A stretch of DNA of 36,167 bases from Ilumatobacteraceae bacterium (GTDB taxonomy: Bacteria; Actinomycetota; Acidimicrobiia; Acidimicrobiales; Ilumatobacteraceae). The translations under genes were made by a program, and so were the position numbers. Below, piece after piece: positions 18,021 to 26,475 of this stretch; the stretch's first letter is position 1; each line of letters starts with the position of its first letter. Below the pieces are notes generated by a model that searched no databases, was not told the origin of the DNA, and was given only the letters and a program-made list of their open reading frames with translations. The stretch covers positions 1 to 36,167 of the forward strand of contig JAFMJR010000010.1 in assembly GCA_017853385.1 (NCBI GenBank). The letters run 5' to 3'.

Positions 18021-19475
18021 ATGTCATCGCTCGCCAAGGACACCCAATGGGTGGATGCAATTGATCAGGCAGAACTCGTCCGTTCGGGAAAGGTTTCACC
18101 AATTGAACTTCTTGACGCAGCAATAGAGCGCGCAGAACAACTGAACCCGGCGATCAATGCGCTCACATACACATGGTTTGATCAAGCACGTGAGATGGCA
18201 AAAAATCTTCCGAAGAGTTCGTCGATGCCATTGCGCGGTGTGCCATTTATCCTCAAAGATCTCCACGCAGCTATGAAAGGTTTTCCGCTGTCAAACGGAA
18301 ACAAAGCCATGAAGGCTGCATCACTTAATTCTGAGTACACAGCTGAAATTGTGAACCGATTCATTAATGCAGGTCTTCTTATTTTCGGTCGAGGTAATTC
18401 GCCAGAATTTGGAAGTGTTCCAACAACCGAACCTGAAGCGTGGGGCCCCACACGCACTCCGTGGGATACGAGCCGTATGGCAGGCGGATCAAGCGGTGGA
18501 AGTGCTGCGGCGGTTGCGGCAGGAATTGTTCCAGCTGCACATGCAACGGATGGAGGTGGCTCGGTTCGAGTTCCTGCAGCATGCTGCGGTCTCGTCGGCC
18601 TCAAAGTGAGTCAAGGGCGAATCACGGGTGCGCCACTTCGAGATGAAACCAACCTTGGTGTTGAACTTGCAGTCACTCGAACTGTTCGAGACACGGCAAT
18701 CATGCTTGACATCACTCAAGGGCCAGCAGTTGGAGACCGCGTCATTGCCCCACCTCCAACGCGTCCTTACCTCGAAGAAGTGGGAGCACCCACAGGCAAG
18801 TTGAAAATCGGATTCCTTGACCATCGCCCAATTTCTGGTGAACTTGACGAAGATTGTGCAGAAGGCGTTCGCATTGTTGCCAAAGTGCTGGAAGGTCTTG
18901 GTCACCATGTTGAAGCTGCGTGGCCAAAAGCGTTAGAAGATGCATCGTTCCCACCAAAATTCACCGCACTGTGGGGCACCAACATGGCAGTTGCCCGAGA
19001 AGGTGTTGCAGCATTACTTGGCCGCGAAGTGACTCAAGACGATTTTGAGCTTGTCAATTGGACAATGGCCGAATATTCAAAGCGCACCTCCGCGACCGAC
19101 TATGCAAATGCAATTCTTTCCACTTCGCATTACCGACGCGCAGTTCAACAATGGTGGGCAGATGGTTGGGACATTCTCGTCACTCCAACAACTGGACATA
19201 TTCCCCTTCCAATCGGTTCATTTGATAACGATCCAAGTGACCCAATGAAGCCGATGAAGGTTGCCGCTGATTTTGTTCCATTTACCCCGGCGTTTAACAC
19301 GAGCGGTCAGCCCGCCATCAGTTTGCCTTTGCACTGGACAGCTGATGGTTTACCAGTTGGCATTCAATTTGTTGCTGCTTATGGTCGTGAAGATTTGCTC
19401 ATTCGACTTGCAGCACAACTTGAAACTGCTATGCCTTGGGCACATCGACGCCCTGTTGCTAGCCAACTGAAATAG
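18021..19475 (+). CDS. amidase
   Basis: [58 protein letters not shown] amidase signature. Confidence 0.93.
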   Translation: MSSLAKDTQWVDAIDQAELVRSGKVSPIELLDAAIERAEQLNPAINALTYTWFDQAREMAKNLPKSSSMPLRGVPFILKDLHAAMKGFPLSNGNKAMKAASLNSEYTAEIVNRFINAGLLIFGRGNSPEFGSVPTTEPEAWGPTRTPWDTSRMAGGSSGGSAAAVAAGIVPAAHATDGGGSVRVPAACCGLVGLKVSQGRITGAPLRDETNLGVELAVTRTVRDTAIMLDITQGPAVGDRVIAPPPTRPYLEEVGAPTGKLKIGFLDHRPISGELDEDCAEGVRIVAKVLEGLGHHVEAAWPKALEDASFPPKFTALWGTNMAVAREGVAALLGREVTQDDFELVNWTMAEYSKRTSATDYANAILSTSHYRRAVQQWWADGWDILVTPTTGHIPLPIGSFDNDPSDPMKPMKVAADFVPFTPAFNTSGQPAISLPLHWTADGLPVGIQFVAAYGREDLLIRLAAQLETAMPWAHRRPVASQLK

Positions 19476-19770
19476 CAGTAACAACACCCAGCGTGATCGT
19501 CACGGTCACGCGTTGCTGCGAGTAATCAGCAGTTACTGCGAAATTTTCTCCATCACGTGAACCGACGCGGTATGCCCAACCAAGATCTGCAGCGCATTTT
19601 TCTGCATCAGCTTCAAGCATTCCAACAAGCAGTTCTGCTCGCTCAGGTGTAATTGCTGTTGCATCTGCTGCATCAATAGCCGGACACGTAACTTGATCAC
19701 TTGTTTGCTCAGACGAAGAGCACGCAGCAATTGTTAAAGCGCAAAGAAGTGTGACAACAAGACGTTTCAT
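19459..19770 (-). CDS. small lipoprotein, possible I78-type protease inhibitor-like
   Basis: Lipobox LTIAAC; C-terminal [39 protein letters not shown] resembles the I78 inhibitor core. Confidence 0.5.
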   Translation of the reverse strand: MKRLVVTLLCALTIAACSSSEQTSDQVTCPAIDAADATAITPERAELLVGMLEADAEKCAADLGWAYRVGSRDGENFAVTADYSQQRVTVTITLGVVTAISVG

Positions 19771-19780
19771 AACGAATTTG

Positions 19781-19853
19781 CAGCCCCAACGGGATTCGAA
19801 CCCGTGCCGCTACCTTGAGAGGGTAGTGTCCTAGGCCACTAGACGATGGGGCC
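19781..19853 (-). tRNA. tRNA-Glu(CTC)
   Basis: Minus: GGCCCCATCGTCTAGTGGCCTAGGACACTACCCTCTCAAGGTAGCGGCACGGGTTCGAATCCCGTTGGGGCTG; anticodon stem CTACC/GGTAG, loop CTCTCAA. CCA not encoded. Confidence 0.95.
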
Positions 19854-19909
19854 AAGTAGCCATATAAGGCTACCGATTGTCGTTCTGAAATATCTCTAGT
19901 GTTGGTGCC

Positions 19910-20914
19910 GTGAAAGCTGTTGTTACAACGGGAAATGGCGGCTTTGAGCAATTGAAATATTGCGATGTTGACATGCCCAAACTCAGTGAGGGTGAAGTAC
20001 TGATCAGAGTTCTTGCAGCCGGCGTAAACAACACCGAAATCAATACACGGCTCGGCTGGTACTCGGGTGGTGGCTGGCACATCCCTACCCCATTCCCATT
20101 TATTCAAGGAACTGATTGCTGTGGCATAGTCACCGCAGTTGCATCATCTGGTGACACGTCTCTTGTTGGCAAACGTGTACTCGTTCGACCTTGCATGCGA
20201 CCAAACGGTTTTGCATCCATGATCAACATTTGGATGGGTTCAGATTTTGATGGCGCATTTGCTGAATACGTGAAAGTTCCGGCAAGTGAAGTATTCCCCA
20301 TTAACTCCTCATGGTCAGATGCAGAACTCGGATCTATTCCCTGCAGTTATGGCTCTGCCGAAAATATGGTGCATCGTGCAGCCATTACTCACAGCGACCA
20401 CGTTCTTGTTGCCGGCGCATCTGGTGGAGTTGGTTCTGCAGTTGTGCAACTTGCGAAGCGACGAGGAGCATACGTAACCGCAATTGTTGGTGGTTCAAAA
20501 AAAGATGAAGTCCTTCGCGTCGGTGCGGATCGCGTAATTGACCGAGATTCTGATCTCGTTGCAGAACTTGGCGAAGAAAGCGTCGACGCCGTAATTGACA
20601 ATGTTGGTGGACCTCACTTTGAAGGAGAACTCAAAGTTTTAAAGCGAGGCGGTAGATACGCATCTTCCGGCGCAATTGGTGGCCCGCTTGTGCAACTTGA
20701 CTTGCGCACGATGTATTTGAAAGATCTCACCTTGATCGGATGTACGGCATGGGACGAACCGGTATTTCCAAATCTCATTTCATATATTGAACACAACCAG
20801 ATTCGACCACTTGTTGCAAAAACGTTTGACCTTGCCGACATCGCGCAAGCCCAACAAGAGTTTTTAGAGAAGCAGCATGTAGGCAAATTTGTGCTCATTC
20901 CGCCACATGCTTAG
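19910..20914 (+). CDS. zinc-type alcohol dehydrogenase/quinone oxidoreductase family protein
   Basis: MKAVVTTGNGGFEQLKYCDVDMPKLSEGEVLIRVLAAGVNNTEINTRLGWY, VLVAGASGGVGSAVVQLAKRRGAYVTAIVG. Confidence 0.9.
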   Translation: MKAVVTTGNGGFEQLKYCDVDMPKLSEGEVLIRVLAAGVNNTEINTRLGWYSGGGWHIPTPFPFIQGTDCCGIVTAVASSGDTSLVGKRVLVRPCMRPNGFASMINIWMGSDFDGAFAEYVKVPASEVFPINSSWSDAELGSIPCSYGSAENMVHRAAITHSDHVLVAGASGGVGSAVVQLAKRRGAYVTAIVGGSKKDEVLRVGADRVIDRDSDLVAELGEESVDAVIDNVGGPHFEGELKVLKRGGRYASSGAIGGPLVQLDLRTMYLKDLTLIGCTAWDEPVFPNLISYIEHNQIRPLVAKTFDLADIAQAQQEFLEKQHVGKFVLIPPHA

Positions 20915-20924
20915 AAGCAATTTG

Positions 20925-20996
20925 TTGGGGAGCAAGGAATCGAACCCTGAATAACAGAACCAGAATCTGCTGTGTTGCCAGTTACACCACTCCCCA
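20925..20996 (-). tRNA. tRNA-Gln(CTG)
   Basis: Minus: TGGGGAGTGGTGTAACTGGCAACACAGCAGATTCTGGTTCTGTTATTCAGGGTTCGATTCCTTGCTCCCCAA; anticodon stem GCAGA/TCTGT, loop TTCTGGT; acceptor and T-arm pair. Confidence 0.93.
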
Positions 20997-21051
20997 GAGT
21001 GATGCTTGAAGGATATCGGCAACCCTAAATCGACCGCAATGTCTGGTTGCC

Positions 21052-21654
21052 CTAATTGGTCAAGGCATCTAACTGTTTGAATCCAGCAACGTGAGCCAAC
21101 GACAGGCCCAAACCTTCATTAAGTATTCGCCGTAATTCTGCCGATCCGGTAACCGTTGAGGTTGGTGTTGGCGACACGTAGGCAACGAGTCCAAGGTCTT
21201 GCGCAATGAGTCGCGAGCGCAGAGCGTGATACGGGTCGGTCACAATCAACACTGACTCCAACCCTCGACTGCGCAAAATCTGAGCAACACCAACGAGGGA
21301 TTGTCGTGAAGTTGCACCAACATCTTCCATTGCAATTGACGATTCGGGAATGCCCGCTTCCGATAAATAATCAGCAGAAGCTCGTGCTTCGGTAAAACGA
21401 TCGCCAGGTTGATTTCCACCAGTGGTTATGACCAACGTCGATTTACCCTCGTTCCACAGCGTGATTACATGATCAAGTCGTGCCTGCAACTGTGGCGAAG
21501 GTTTGCCGTCATATTGGGCAACGCCCATCACCACGATCGCATCAACTTTCCGCGCCTGATCGCTACGAGCAACTGACCACACCTGCCCGATGTTGAGACA
21601 AACATAAACAACACCTGCAAGTACAAGCACCGCCACCGTGCCAGCGCGTTTCAT
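21052..21654 (-). CDS. YdcF family protein (DUF218/SanA-like)
   Basis: VDAIVVMGVAQYDGKPSPQLQARLDHVITLWNEGKSTLVITTGG, EDVGATSRQSLVGV, VTDPYHALRSRLIAQDLG. Confidence 0.88.
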   Translation of the reverse strand: MKRAGTVAVLVLAGVVYVCLNIGQVWSVARSDQARKVDAIVVMGVAQYDGKPSPQLQARLDHVITLWNEGKSTLVITTGGNQPGDRFTEARASADYLSEAGIPESSIAMEDVGATSRQSLVGVAQILRSRGLESVLIVTDPYHALRSRLIAQDLGLVAYVSPTPTSTVTGSAELRRILNEGLGLSLAHVAGFKQLDALTN

Positions 21655-21663
21655 ATTCGTAAG

Positions 21664-23076
21664 TTAGCCAGCGCTGCGTGCGAGTGCTGCACGAATTCGA
21701 CGCAAGGACTCGTCGCGTCCAAGTAATTCAATTGGCTCAAACAGCGGTGGGCCCACTGTGCGACCAGTAATCGCAATACGAAGTGGCCCTTGCAACTTGC
21801 CGAGCTTCACATCGTTACGCGTTCCAACTTCTTCAACAGCAGCTTTGATGCTTTCGGATGTCCATTCAATGGTCTCAAAAGCTGTTGCTATTTCGGTCAA
21901 CGTTGGTTTGGCAAAATCTGCGGCAAAAGCCTTAGTGAATGCCGCCTCATCAATTGGTGGTTCAGCAAGGAAGAGGAAGTCGACCATGCCAATTACTTCC
22001 GACATCACTGCAACACGGGTTTGCACCAGAGGCGCCATCGCTGCAAATACTTCTGGCCTGTATCGATCTGCTGGCCAAGGTGCAGCTGCGCTGGTCAACA
22101 CATCGGTTGCAGCAGCGATGAAACCGTCAAGCGGCATTAAGCGAATGTATTCGCCGTTAAATGCTTGCAACTTCTTGATGTCAAAGAATGCTGGCGAGTG
22201 ATTCACATCCTCAAGTCGAAATTCATCTTGAATCTGTTGCAACGGAACTATTTCAGTATCGCCACTTGGAGCCCACCCAAGAGTCATCAAGTAGTTCACC
22301 ATTGCCTCAGGAAGAATTCCCTCTTCGCGATATTGCTCAACAGCAACTTTGTCGCGACGCTTTGACAACTTTTTACGCTGCTCGTTTACCAAAACTGGAA
22401 CGTGTGCCCAAACAGGTGGCTTGTGGCCAAGTGCTTCCCACAACATTTGCTGCTTTGGAGTATTTGGCAAATGTTCTTCGGCGCGCACGACATGCGTGAT
22501 GTTCATGGTGATGTCGTCAACCACATTGGCAATCAAAAACACAGGCGTTCCATTGCCGCGCAGTAATACAAAATCTTCAATTGTTGTGTTCTCAAACTCC
22601 ACAGCACCACGAACCGTGTCCTGCACAATGGTCTTGCCCTCTGGCACGCGGAAACGAAGTACTCGCCCTGGTCCAGGACCCAATTGACGATCGCGCGAAT
22701 AGCCGTCATATCCGTTTAGGCCAGCCGCTTTTGCCCGCTCTTGAATTTGCTCGGTCGTGAGATCGCAGTAATACGCCTTGCCCGATTCAAAAAGCTTGTG
22801 GGCTGCTGCAACGTGTTCGGCTGCATATGTCGATTGAAAATATGGCCCTTCAAAATGGGAATCCTTGCTGTCAATTCCAATCCAAGCGAGAGCATCGATA
22901 ATTCCTTGCGTCCACTGCGGTTCATTTCGAGACTCGTCCGTGTCTTCGATGCGCAAAACGAAGGTGCCGTTGTGTTTTAGAGCCAATAACCAGTTGTACA
23001 AAGCGGTTCGAGCGCCACCTACGTGAAAGTAGCCAGTTGGCGAAGGCGCGAATCGATAACGAGGAGTTGTAGACAT
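21664..23076 (-). CDS. gltX: glutamyl-tRNA synthetase
   Basis: [54 protein letters not shown]. Confidence 0.96.
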   Translation of the reverse strand: MSTTPRYRFAPSPTGYFHVGGARTALYNWLLALKHNGTFVLRIEDTDESRNEPQWTQGIIDALAWIGIDSKDSHFEGPYFQSTYAAEHVAAAHKLFESGKAYYCDLTTEQIQERAKAAGLNGYDGYSRDRQLGPGPGRVLRFRVPEGKTIVQDTVRGAVEFENTTIEDFVLLRGNGTPVFLIANVVDDITMNITHVVRAEEHLPNTPKQQMLWEALGHKPPVWAHVPVLVNEQRKKLSKRRDKVAVEQYREEGILPEAMVNYLMTLGWAPSGDTEIVPLQQIQDEFRLEDVNHSPAFFDIKKLQAFNGEYIRLMPLDGFIAAATDVLTSAAAPWPADRYRPEVFAAMAPLVQTRVAVMSEVIGMVDFLFLAEPPIDEAAFTKAFAADFAKPTLTEIATAFETIEWTSESIKAAVEEVGTRNDVKLGKLQGPLRIAITGRTVGPPLFEPIELLGRDESLRRIRAALARSAG

Positions 23077-23134
23077 GTGTAATCAGGCTATCTGAGCAAA
23101 GCACCTGCATTCGGCGAACACTAAGTTGACATTC

Positions 23135-23503
23135 ATGACTATTGGAACTCAAGTAAACGTGTACGGCAACCCAATTGAAACATGTTGCACTTCTCCGCTT
23201 ACAGGCTGGTATCGCACGGGTTGTTGCGAGACAGGTGGAGACGACACTGGAGTGCACACGGTGTGCGCAGTCATGACCGATGAATTTCTCGCGTTTTCAA
23301 AATCGCGTGGCAATGATTTGTCGACCCCAATGCCACAATACGGTTTTGCAGGATTAAAAGCTGGCGATCACTGGTGCTTGTGTGCGTCTCGTTGGCAAGA
23401 AGCATTTGAAGCCGGCATGGCGCCGAAGGTGAACTTACAAGCAACACATATTCACACGCTTGAGTTTGTGAATCTTGCAGATTTAGAAAAGTTTGCTCTG
23501 TAA
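23135..23503 (+). CDS. DUF2237 family protein
   Basis: QVNVYGNPIETCCTSPLTGWYRTGCCETGGDDTGVHTVCAVMTDEFLAFSKSRGNDLSTP...FAGLKAGDHWCLCASRWQEA; start set at ATG 23135. Confidence 0.85.
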   Translation: MTIGTQVNVYGNPIETCCTSPLTGWYRTGCCETGGDDTGVHTVCAVMTDEFLAFSKSRGNDLSTPMPQYGFAGLKAGDHWCLCASRWQEAFEAGMAPKVNLQATHIHTLEFVNLADLEKFAL

Positions 23504-23513
23504 AAAACTGAAA

Positions 23514-24056
23514 CTAAATAAAATCCATCGGGCGATGAACACCTGTTGGAAGTTTGACCTCTATTGAATCTTGTGGTGACACAACACCACTTGCGGTCAC
23601 CACTCCGAGCACTCCTACTGGTCGGCGATACTCGCCATCTTCATTTCTCTCGCGCACCGCAGCGAGCAAACCGTCTTGAAACTGATTTAGTTGTTTGCAC
23701 GGAGTGCGAATACCAGTGAGTTCAATGGTTGCACCACTTGGAAACACCAATTGAGATCCATGAGGAAGTGATGTGAGTTGCATTCCACTCGTGGTGATGT
23801 TTTCACCCATTGACCCGCGCTCAACATTAAAGCCTTCGTTGCGCAACTCTTCAATGAGTTCACTGGCGATTAAGTGAACCTGGCGAAGGTTTGGCTTATC
23901 ACTGCTCTTGCGCAACAAATGTGAGTGCTTCACCGTTGCGCCAGCGTGAGCATCACCTTTCACGCCCACACCAGCAATCAACTCGATGGACTGTTGTGCT
24001 TGCTTGGTAAATGTGTGCTCTGGTGAAAGGTGAACACCAATAACAATGTTGGGCAT
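23514..24056 (-). CDS. MOSC domain-containing protein
   Basis: GVKGDAHAGATVKHS, GSMGENITTSGMQL, IELTGIRTPCKQLNQFQDGL. Confidence 0.88.
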   Translation of the reverse strand: MPNIVIGVHLSPEHTFTKQAQQSIELIAGVGVKGDAHAGATVKHSHLLRKSSDKPNLRQVHLIASELIEELRNEGFNVERGSMGENITTSGMQLTSLPHGSQLVFPSGATIELTGIRTPCKQLNQFQDGLLAAVRERNEDGEYRRPVGVLGVVTASGVVSPQDSIEVKLPTGVHRPMDFI

Positions 24057-24059
24057 GAA

Positions 24060-24584
24060 CTAAGCGCCAGTTAATGCTCGCCACGACATTGGCGAACTCG
24101 CGGTGACCTGTTCGAGAGAAAGCTGATATGTGGTCTCGGGAACGAGTCCGGTGATTTCTCGTACTTCGTAATAGGAATGAGCAGCATCGCCAACGCCAGC
24201 AAACAATTCTTTGCGACGCACAAGTAAATCGGCTGGCACATCATCGGTTAGCCAACCCCAAATGGTGAGCGCAAACGTGAGATCGTGCATCACTGGTGCG
24301 CGGCCATACATGGACGCACGGCGCAACGCAATGCCAATTGAACCACGGATCGCATCGTCAACCGACTCGCCAGATTGAACCTTGATCTTCGGTCGCGCAA
24401 CTCGCGCAAGCGTGAGAATGTACCCCTGATCTGGACCTTGAAAGCCAAGACTCGCACCACGTGGTTGCTTACCGTCTATTTCACCTGGGCGACCTGGTGT
24501 CCACGGTGCAGGAACGTGTTGAGGAGATTCGTATGCGCGAGCAGTATCTGTCGCGTTTACTGGAGCAAATTTTGGAGCAGCCAT
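24060..24584 (-). CDS. conserved hypothetical protein
   Basis: Intact ORF between MOSC and cimA in the same orientation; no family recognised. Confidence 0.6.
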   Translation of the reverse strand: MAAPKFAPVNATDTARAYESPQHVPAPWTPGRPGEIDGKQPRGASLGFQGPDQGYILTLARVARPKIKVQSGESVDDAIRGSIGIALRRASMYGRAPVMHDLTFALTIWGWLTDDVPADLLVRRKELFAGVGDAAHSYYEVREITGLVPETTYQLSLEQVTASSPMSWRALTGA

Positions 24585-24596
24585 ACCCCTGCGAGC

Positions 24597-26171
24597 CTAC
24601 TTGGAATGCAGTAGTCCGTAGATGAGCGACTCTTCGAGTGCTCGCCACGAAGCCTCAATAATGTTTGATGAAACACCGATGGTGGTCCAATTTCGCTCAC
24701 CATCTGAAGCATCCAATAGAACGCGCGTTACTGCACCTGTCGCCGAACCCGAATCCAAGATGCGAACTTTGTAGTCGGTGAGATGCACACGCGACAACTG
24801 CGGAAATTGATTCAACAATGCAGAGCGCAGCGCAGTGTCAATGGCATTAACCGGACCATTTCCTTCCGCCGTGCACACTTCGCGATGTTCACCCACCCAT
24901 ACCTTCACAGTGGCTTCGGTAGTAAACGATCCACCTGGAGATTCATCGGTGATCACTCGCATGGATTCGACATTGAAAAACTTTTGTTCCCAACCAGTCG
25001 CACGACGCATCAGCAATTCAAGTGATGCATCGGCAGCCTCAAAGTGGTAGCCCTCGTGCTCCAAACGCTTCAAGTCATCAATCACTTGATTCACTGCTGG
25101 ACCATCCATTTTCAAACCGAGTTCTTCAGCCTTCATTGCAATAGTTGCGCGACCAGCCATTTCACTCACCAAAAAGCGAGTGCCGTTTCCAACAAGCTCT
25201 GGTGCAATGTGTTCATATGCATCTTTTGCGCGCGAGATTGCTGAAACGTGTAAGCCAGCTTTATGTGCAAATGCCGATGAACCTACATATGGAGCCTGAG
25301 GATTCAATGGGCGATTCAACACTTCGGCAACGTAGTTACTCACGGTGGTGAGTCGCTCAAGTCGACCCTCTGGCAAGCAATCAAAGCCCATCTTCAATTG
25401 CAAGTTTGGAATGACTGTGGTGAGATTCGTATTTCCTGTTCGCTCGCCCAACCCATTCAGCGTTCCTTGCACGTGACGAGCACCGCTTTGCACTGCGGCA
25501 AGCGAGTTTGCAACCGCGCAACCGGTGTCATCATGACAGTGAATGCCGATTGTTGCATCATCACCAATGTGCTTCTTTACTTCACCAACAATGTGCAGCA
25601 CATCTGATGGCAGAGATCCGCCGTTGGTATCGCACAACACCAAGTGAGTTGCTCCCCCGATAATTGCCGCTTCAAGAACGCGTAGTGAAAACTCTGGGTT
25701 TGACTTGAAGCCATCAAAGAAATGTTCCATGTCTACAAGTACTCGTCGGTTATTTCCGGTGAGGTACTTCACTGAATCAGACACCATGGCGATGCCTTCA
25801 TCGAGAGTGGTTTGCAATGCATGTTCCACGTGATAGTCCCATGCCTTGGCAACGATGCACACTGCAGAGGTTTGAGCTTCAATCAAATTTCGCAATGTTG
25901 CGTCATCGTCAACCTTGCCGAGAGGACGTCGTGTTGAACCAAAGGCAACAAGTTCAGAGGTCGTGAGGGTCAATTCTTTTTTTGCGCGTGCAAAGAATTC
26001 AATGTCTTTGGGATTGGCACCAGGCCATCCACCTTCAATGAAGTGCACTCCCAAAAAGTCCAATTGCTCAGCAATGCGAAGTTTGTCTTCAACACTTGCG
26101 GAAACACCTTCCACCTGCATGCCGTCACGCAATGTGGTGTCGAAAACTTCTACGAGTTGTTTCTGTGTCAT
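24597..26171 (-). CDS. cimA: (R)-citramalate synthase
   Basis: VEVFDTTLRDGMQVEGVSASVEDKLRIAEQLDFLGVHFIEGGWPGANPKD, GIHCHDDTGCAVANSLAAVQSGARHVQGTLNGLGERTGNTNLTTVIPNL, SAFAHKAGLHVSAI. The VEGGWPG-type motif and C-terminal regulatory domain favour CimA over LeuA. Confidence 0.92.
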   Translation of the reverse strand: MTQKQLVEVFDTTLRDGMQVEGVSASVEDKLRIAEQLDFLGVHFIEGGWPGANPKDIEFFARAKKELTLTTSELVAFGSTRRPLGKVDDDATLRNLIEAQTSAVCIVAKAWDYHVEHALQTTLDEGIAMVSDSVKYLTGNNRRVLVDMEHFFDGFKSNPEFSLRVLEAAIIGGATHLVLCDTNGGSLPSDVLHIVGEVKKHIGDDATIGIHCHDDTGCAVANSLAAVQSGARHVQGTLNGLGERTGNTNLTTVIPNLQLKMGFDCLPEGRLERLTTVSNYVAEVLNRPLNPQAPYVGSSAFAHKAGLHVSAISRAKDAYEHIAPELVGNGTRFLVSEMAGRATIAMKAEELGLKMDGPAVNQVIDDLKRLEHEGYHFEAADASLELLMRRATGWEQKFFNVESMRVITDESPGGSFTTEATVKVWVGEHREVCTAEGNGPVNAIDTALRSALLNQFPQLSRVHLTDYKVRILDSGSATGAVTRVLLDASDGERNWTTIGVSSNIIEASWRALEESLIYGLLHSK

Positions 26172-26206
26172 CTGATGCTCTTCTCTTCTGTCGAATTTTG
26201 GGGATT

Positions 26207-26232
26207 AAAAAAGCCGCCCGTGTGGGCGGCTT
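26207..26232 (-). terminator. intrinsic terminator / attenuator hairpin upstream of cimA
   Basis: Minus: AAGCCGCCC-ACAC-GGGCGGCTT followed by T-tract (GGCTTTTTTAATC). Confidence 0.85.
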
Positions 26233-26233
26233 G

Positions 26234-26257
26234 GGCGTACGTCGGGTGACGCACGCC
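26234..26257 (-). promoter_or_regulatory. 10-bp hairpin between the leader ORF and the terminator (candidate attenuator hairpin)
   Basis: Minus: GGCGTGCGTC-ACCC-GACGTACGCC. All 10 positions pair, one as G-U, which would be A.C in the plus-strand transcript. Confidence 0.7.
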
Positions 26258-26310
26258 TATCGAATAATGATGATCGCAATGCTGGACGTGTTGGCTCCGA
26301 AATGATTCAC
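26257..26310 (-). CDS. putative isoleucine-rich leader peptide of cimA (MNHFGANTSSIAIIIIR)
   Basis: GTG AAT CAT TTC GGA GCC AAC ACG TCC AGC ATT GCG ATC ATC ATT ATT CGA TAG. Five Ile in the seven codons before stop. Start codon uncertain because the GGAG is only 2 nt from GTG. Confidence 0.65.
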   Translation of the reverse strand: MNHFGANTSSIAIIIIR

Positions 26311-26475
26311 GGCTCCAGTCTGACGCCTGAAATGGCGTTCACCAACCCGCCAGAAGCCAACCTGTGAGGATGCCTGTGGATAAAGCCCTGCGGACGATAC
26401 TCCGCTTGTGGAAACGGCTGTGGATGAACTTGGGGGAAACCCCTTCCAAGTCACCTCTGTGTAATACGAGCCCTG

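Noticed and set aside
26257-26454. Full 65-aa ORF (MTWKGFPPSSS...IAIIIIR) as a normal protein
   Set aside because: The N-terminal part is low-complexity and non-protein-like and spans the hairpins and DnaA-box-like sites. Only the short Ile-rich 3' part is retained as a leader peptide.
26172-26475. T-box riboswitch upstream of cimA
   Set aside because: No T-box consensus (AGGGTGGNACCGCG-like) or specifier-loop architecture was recognisable; the Ile-codon ORF explains the layout better.
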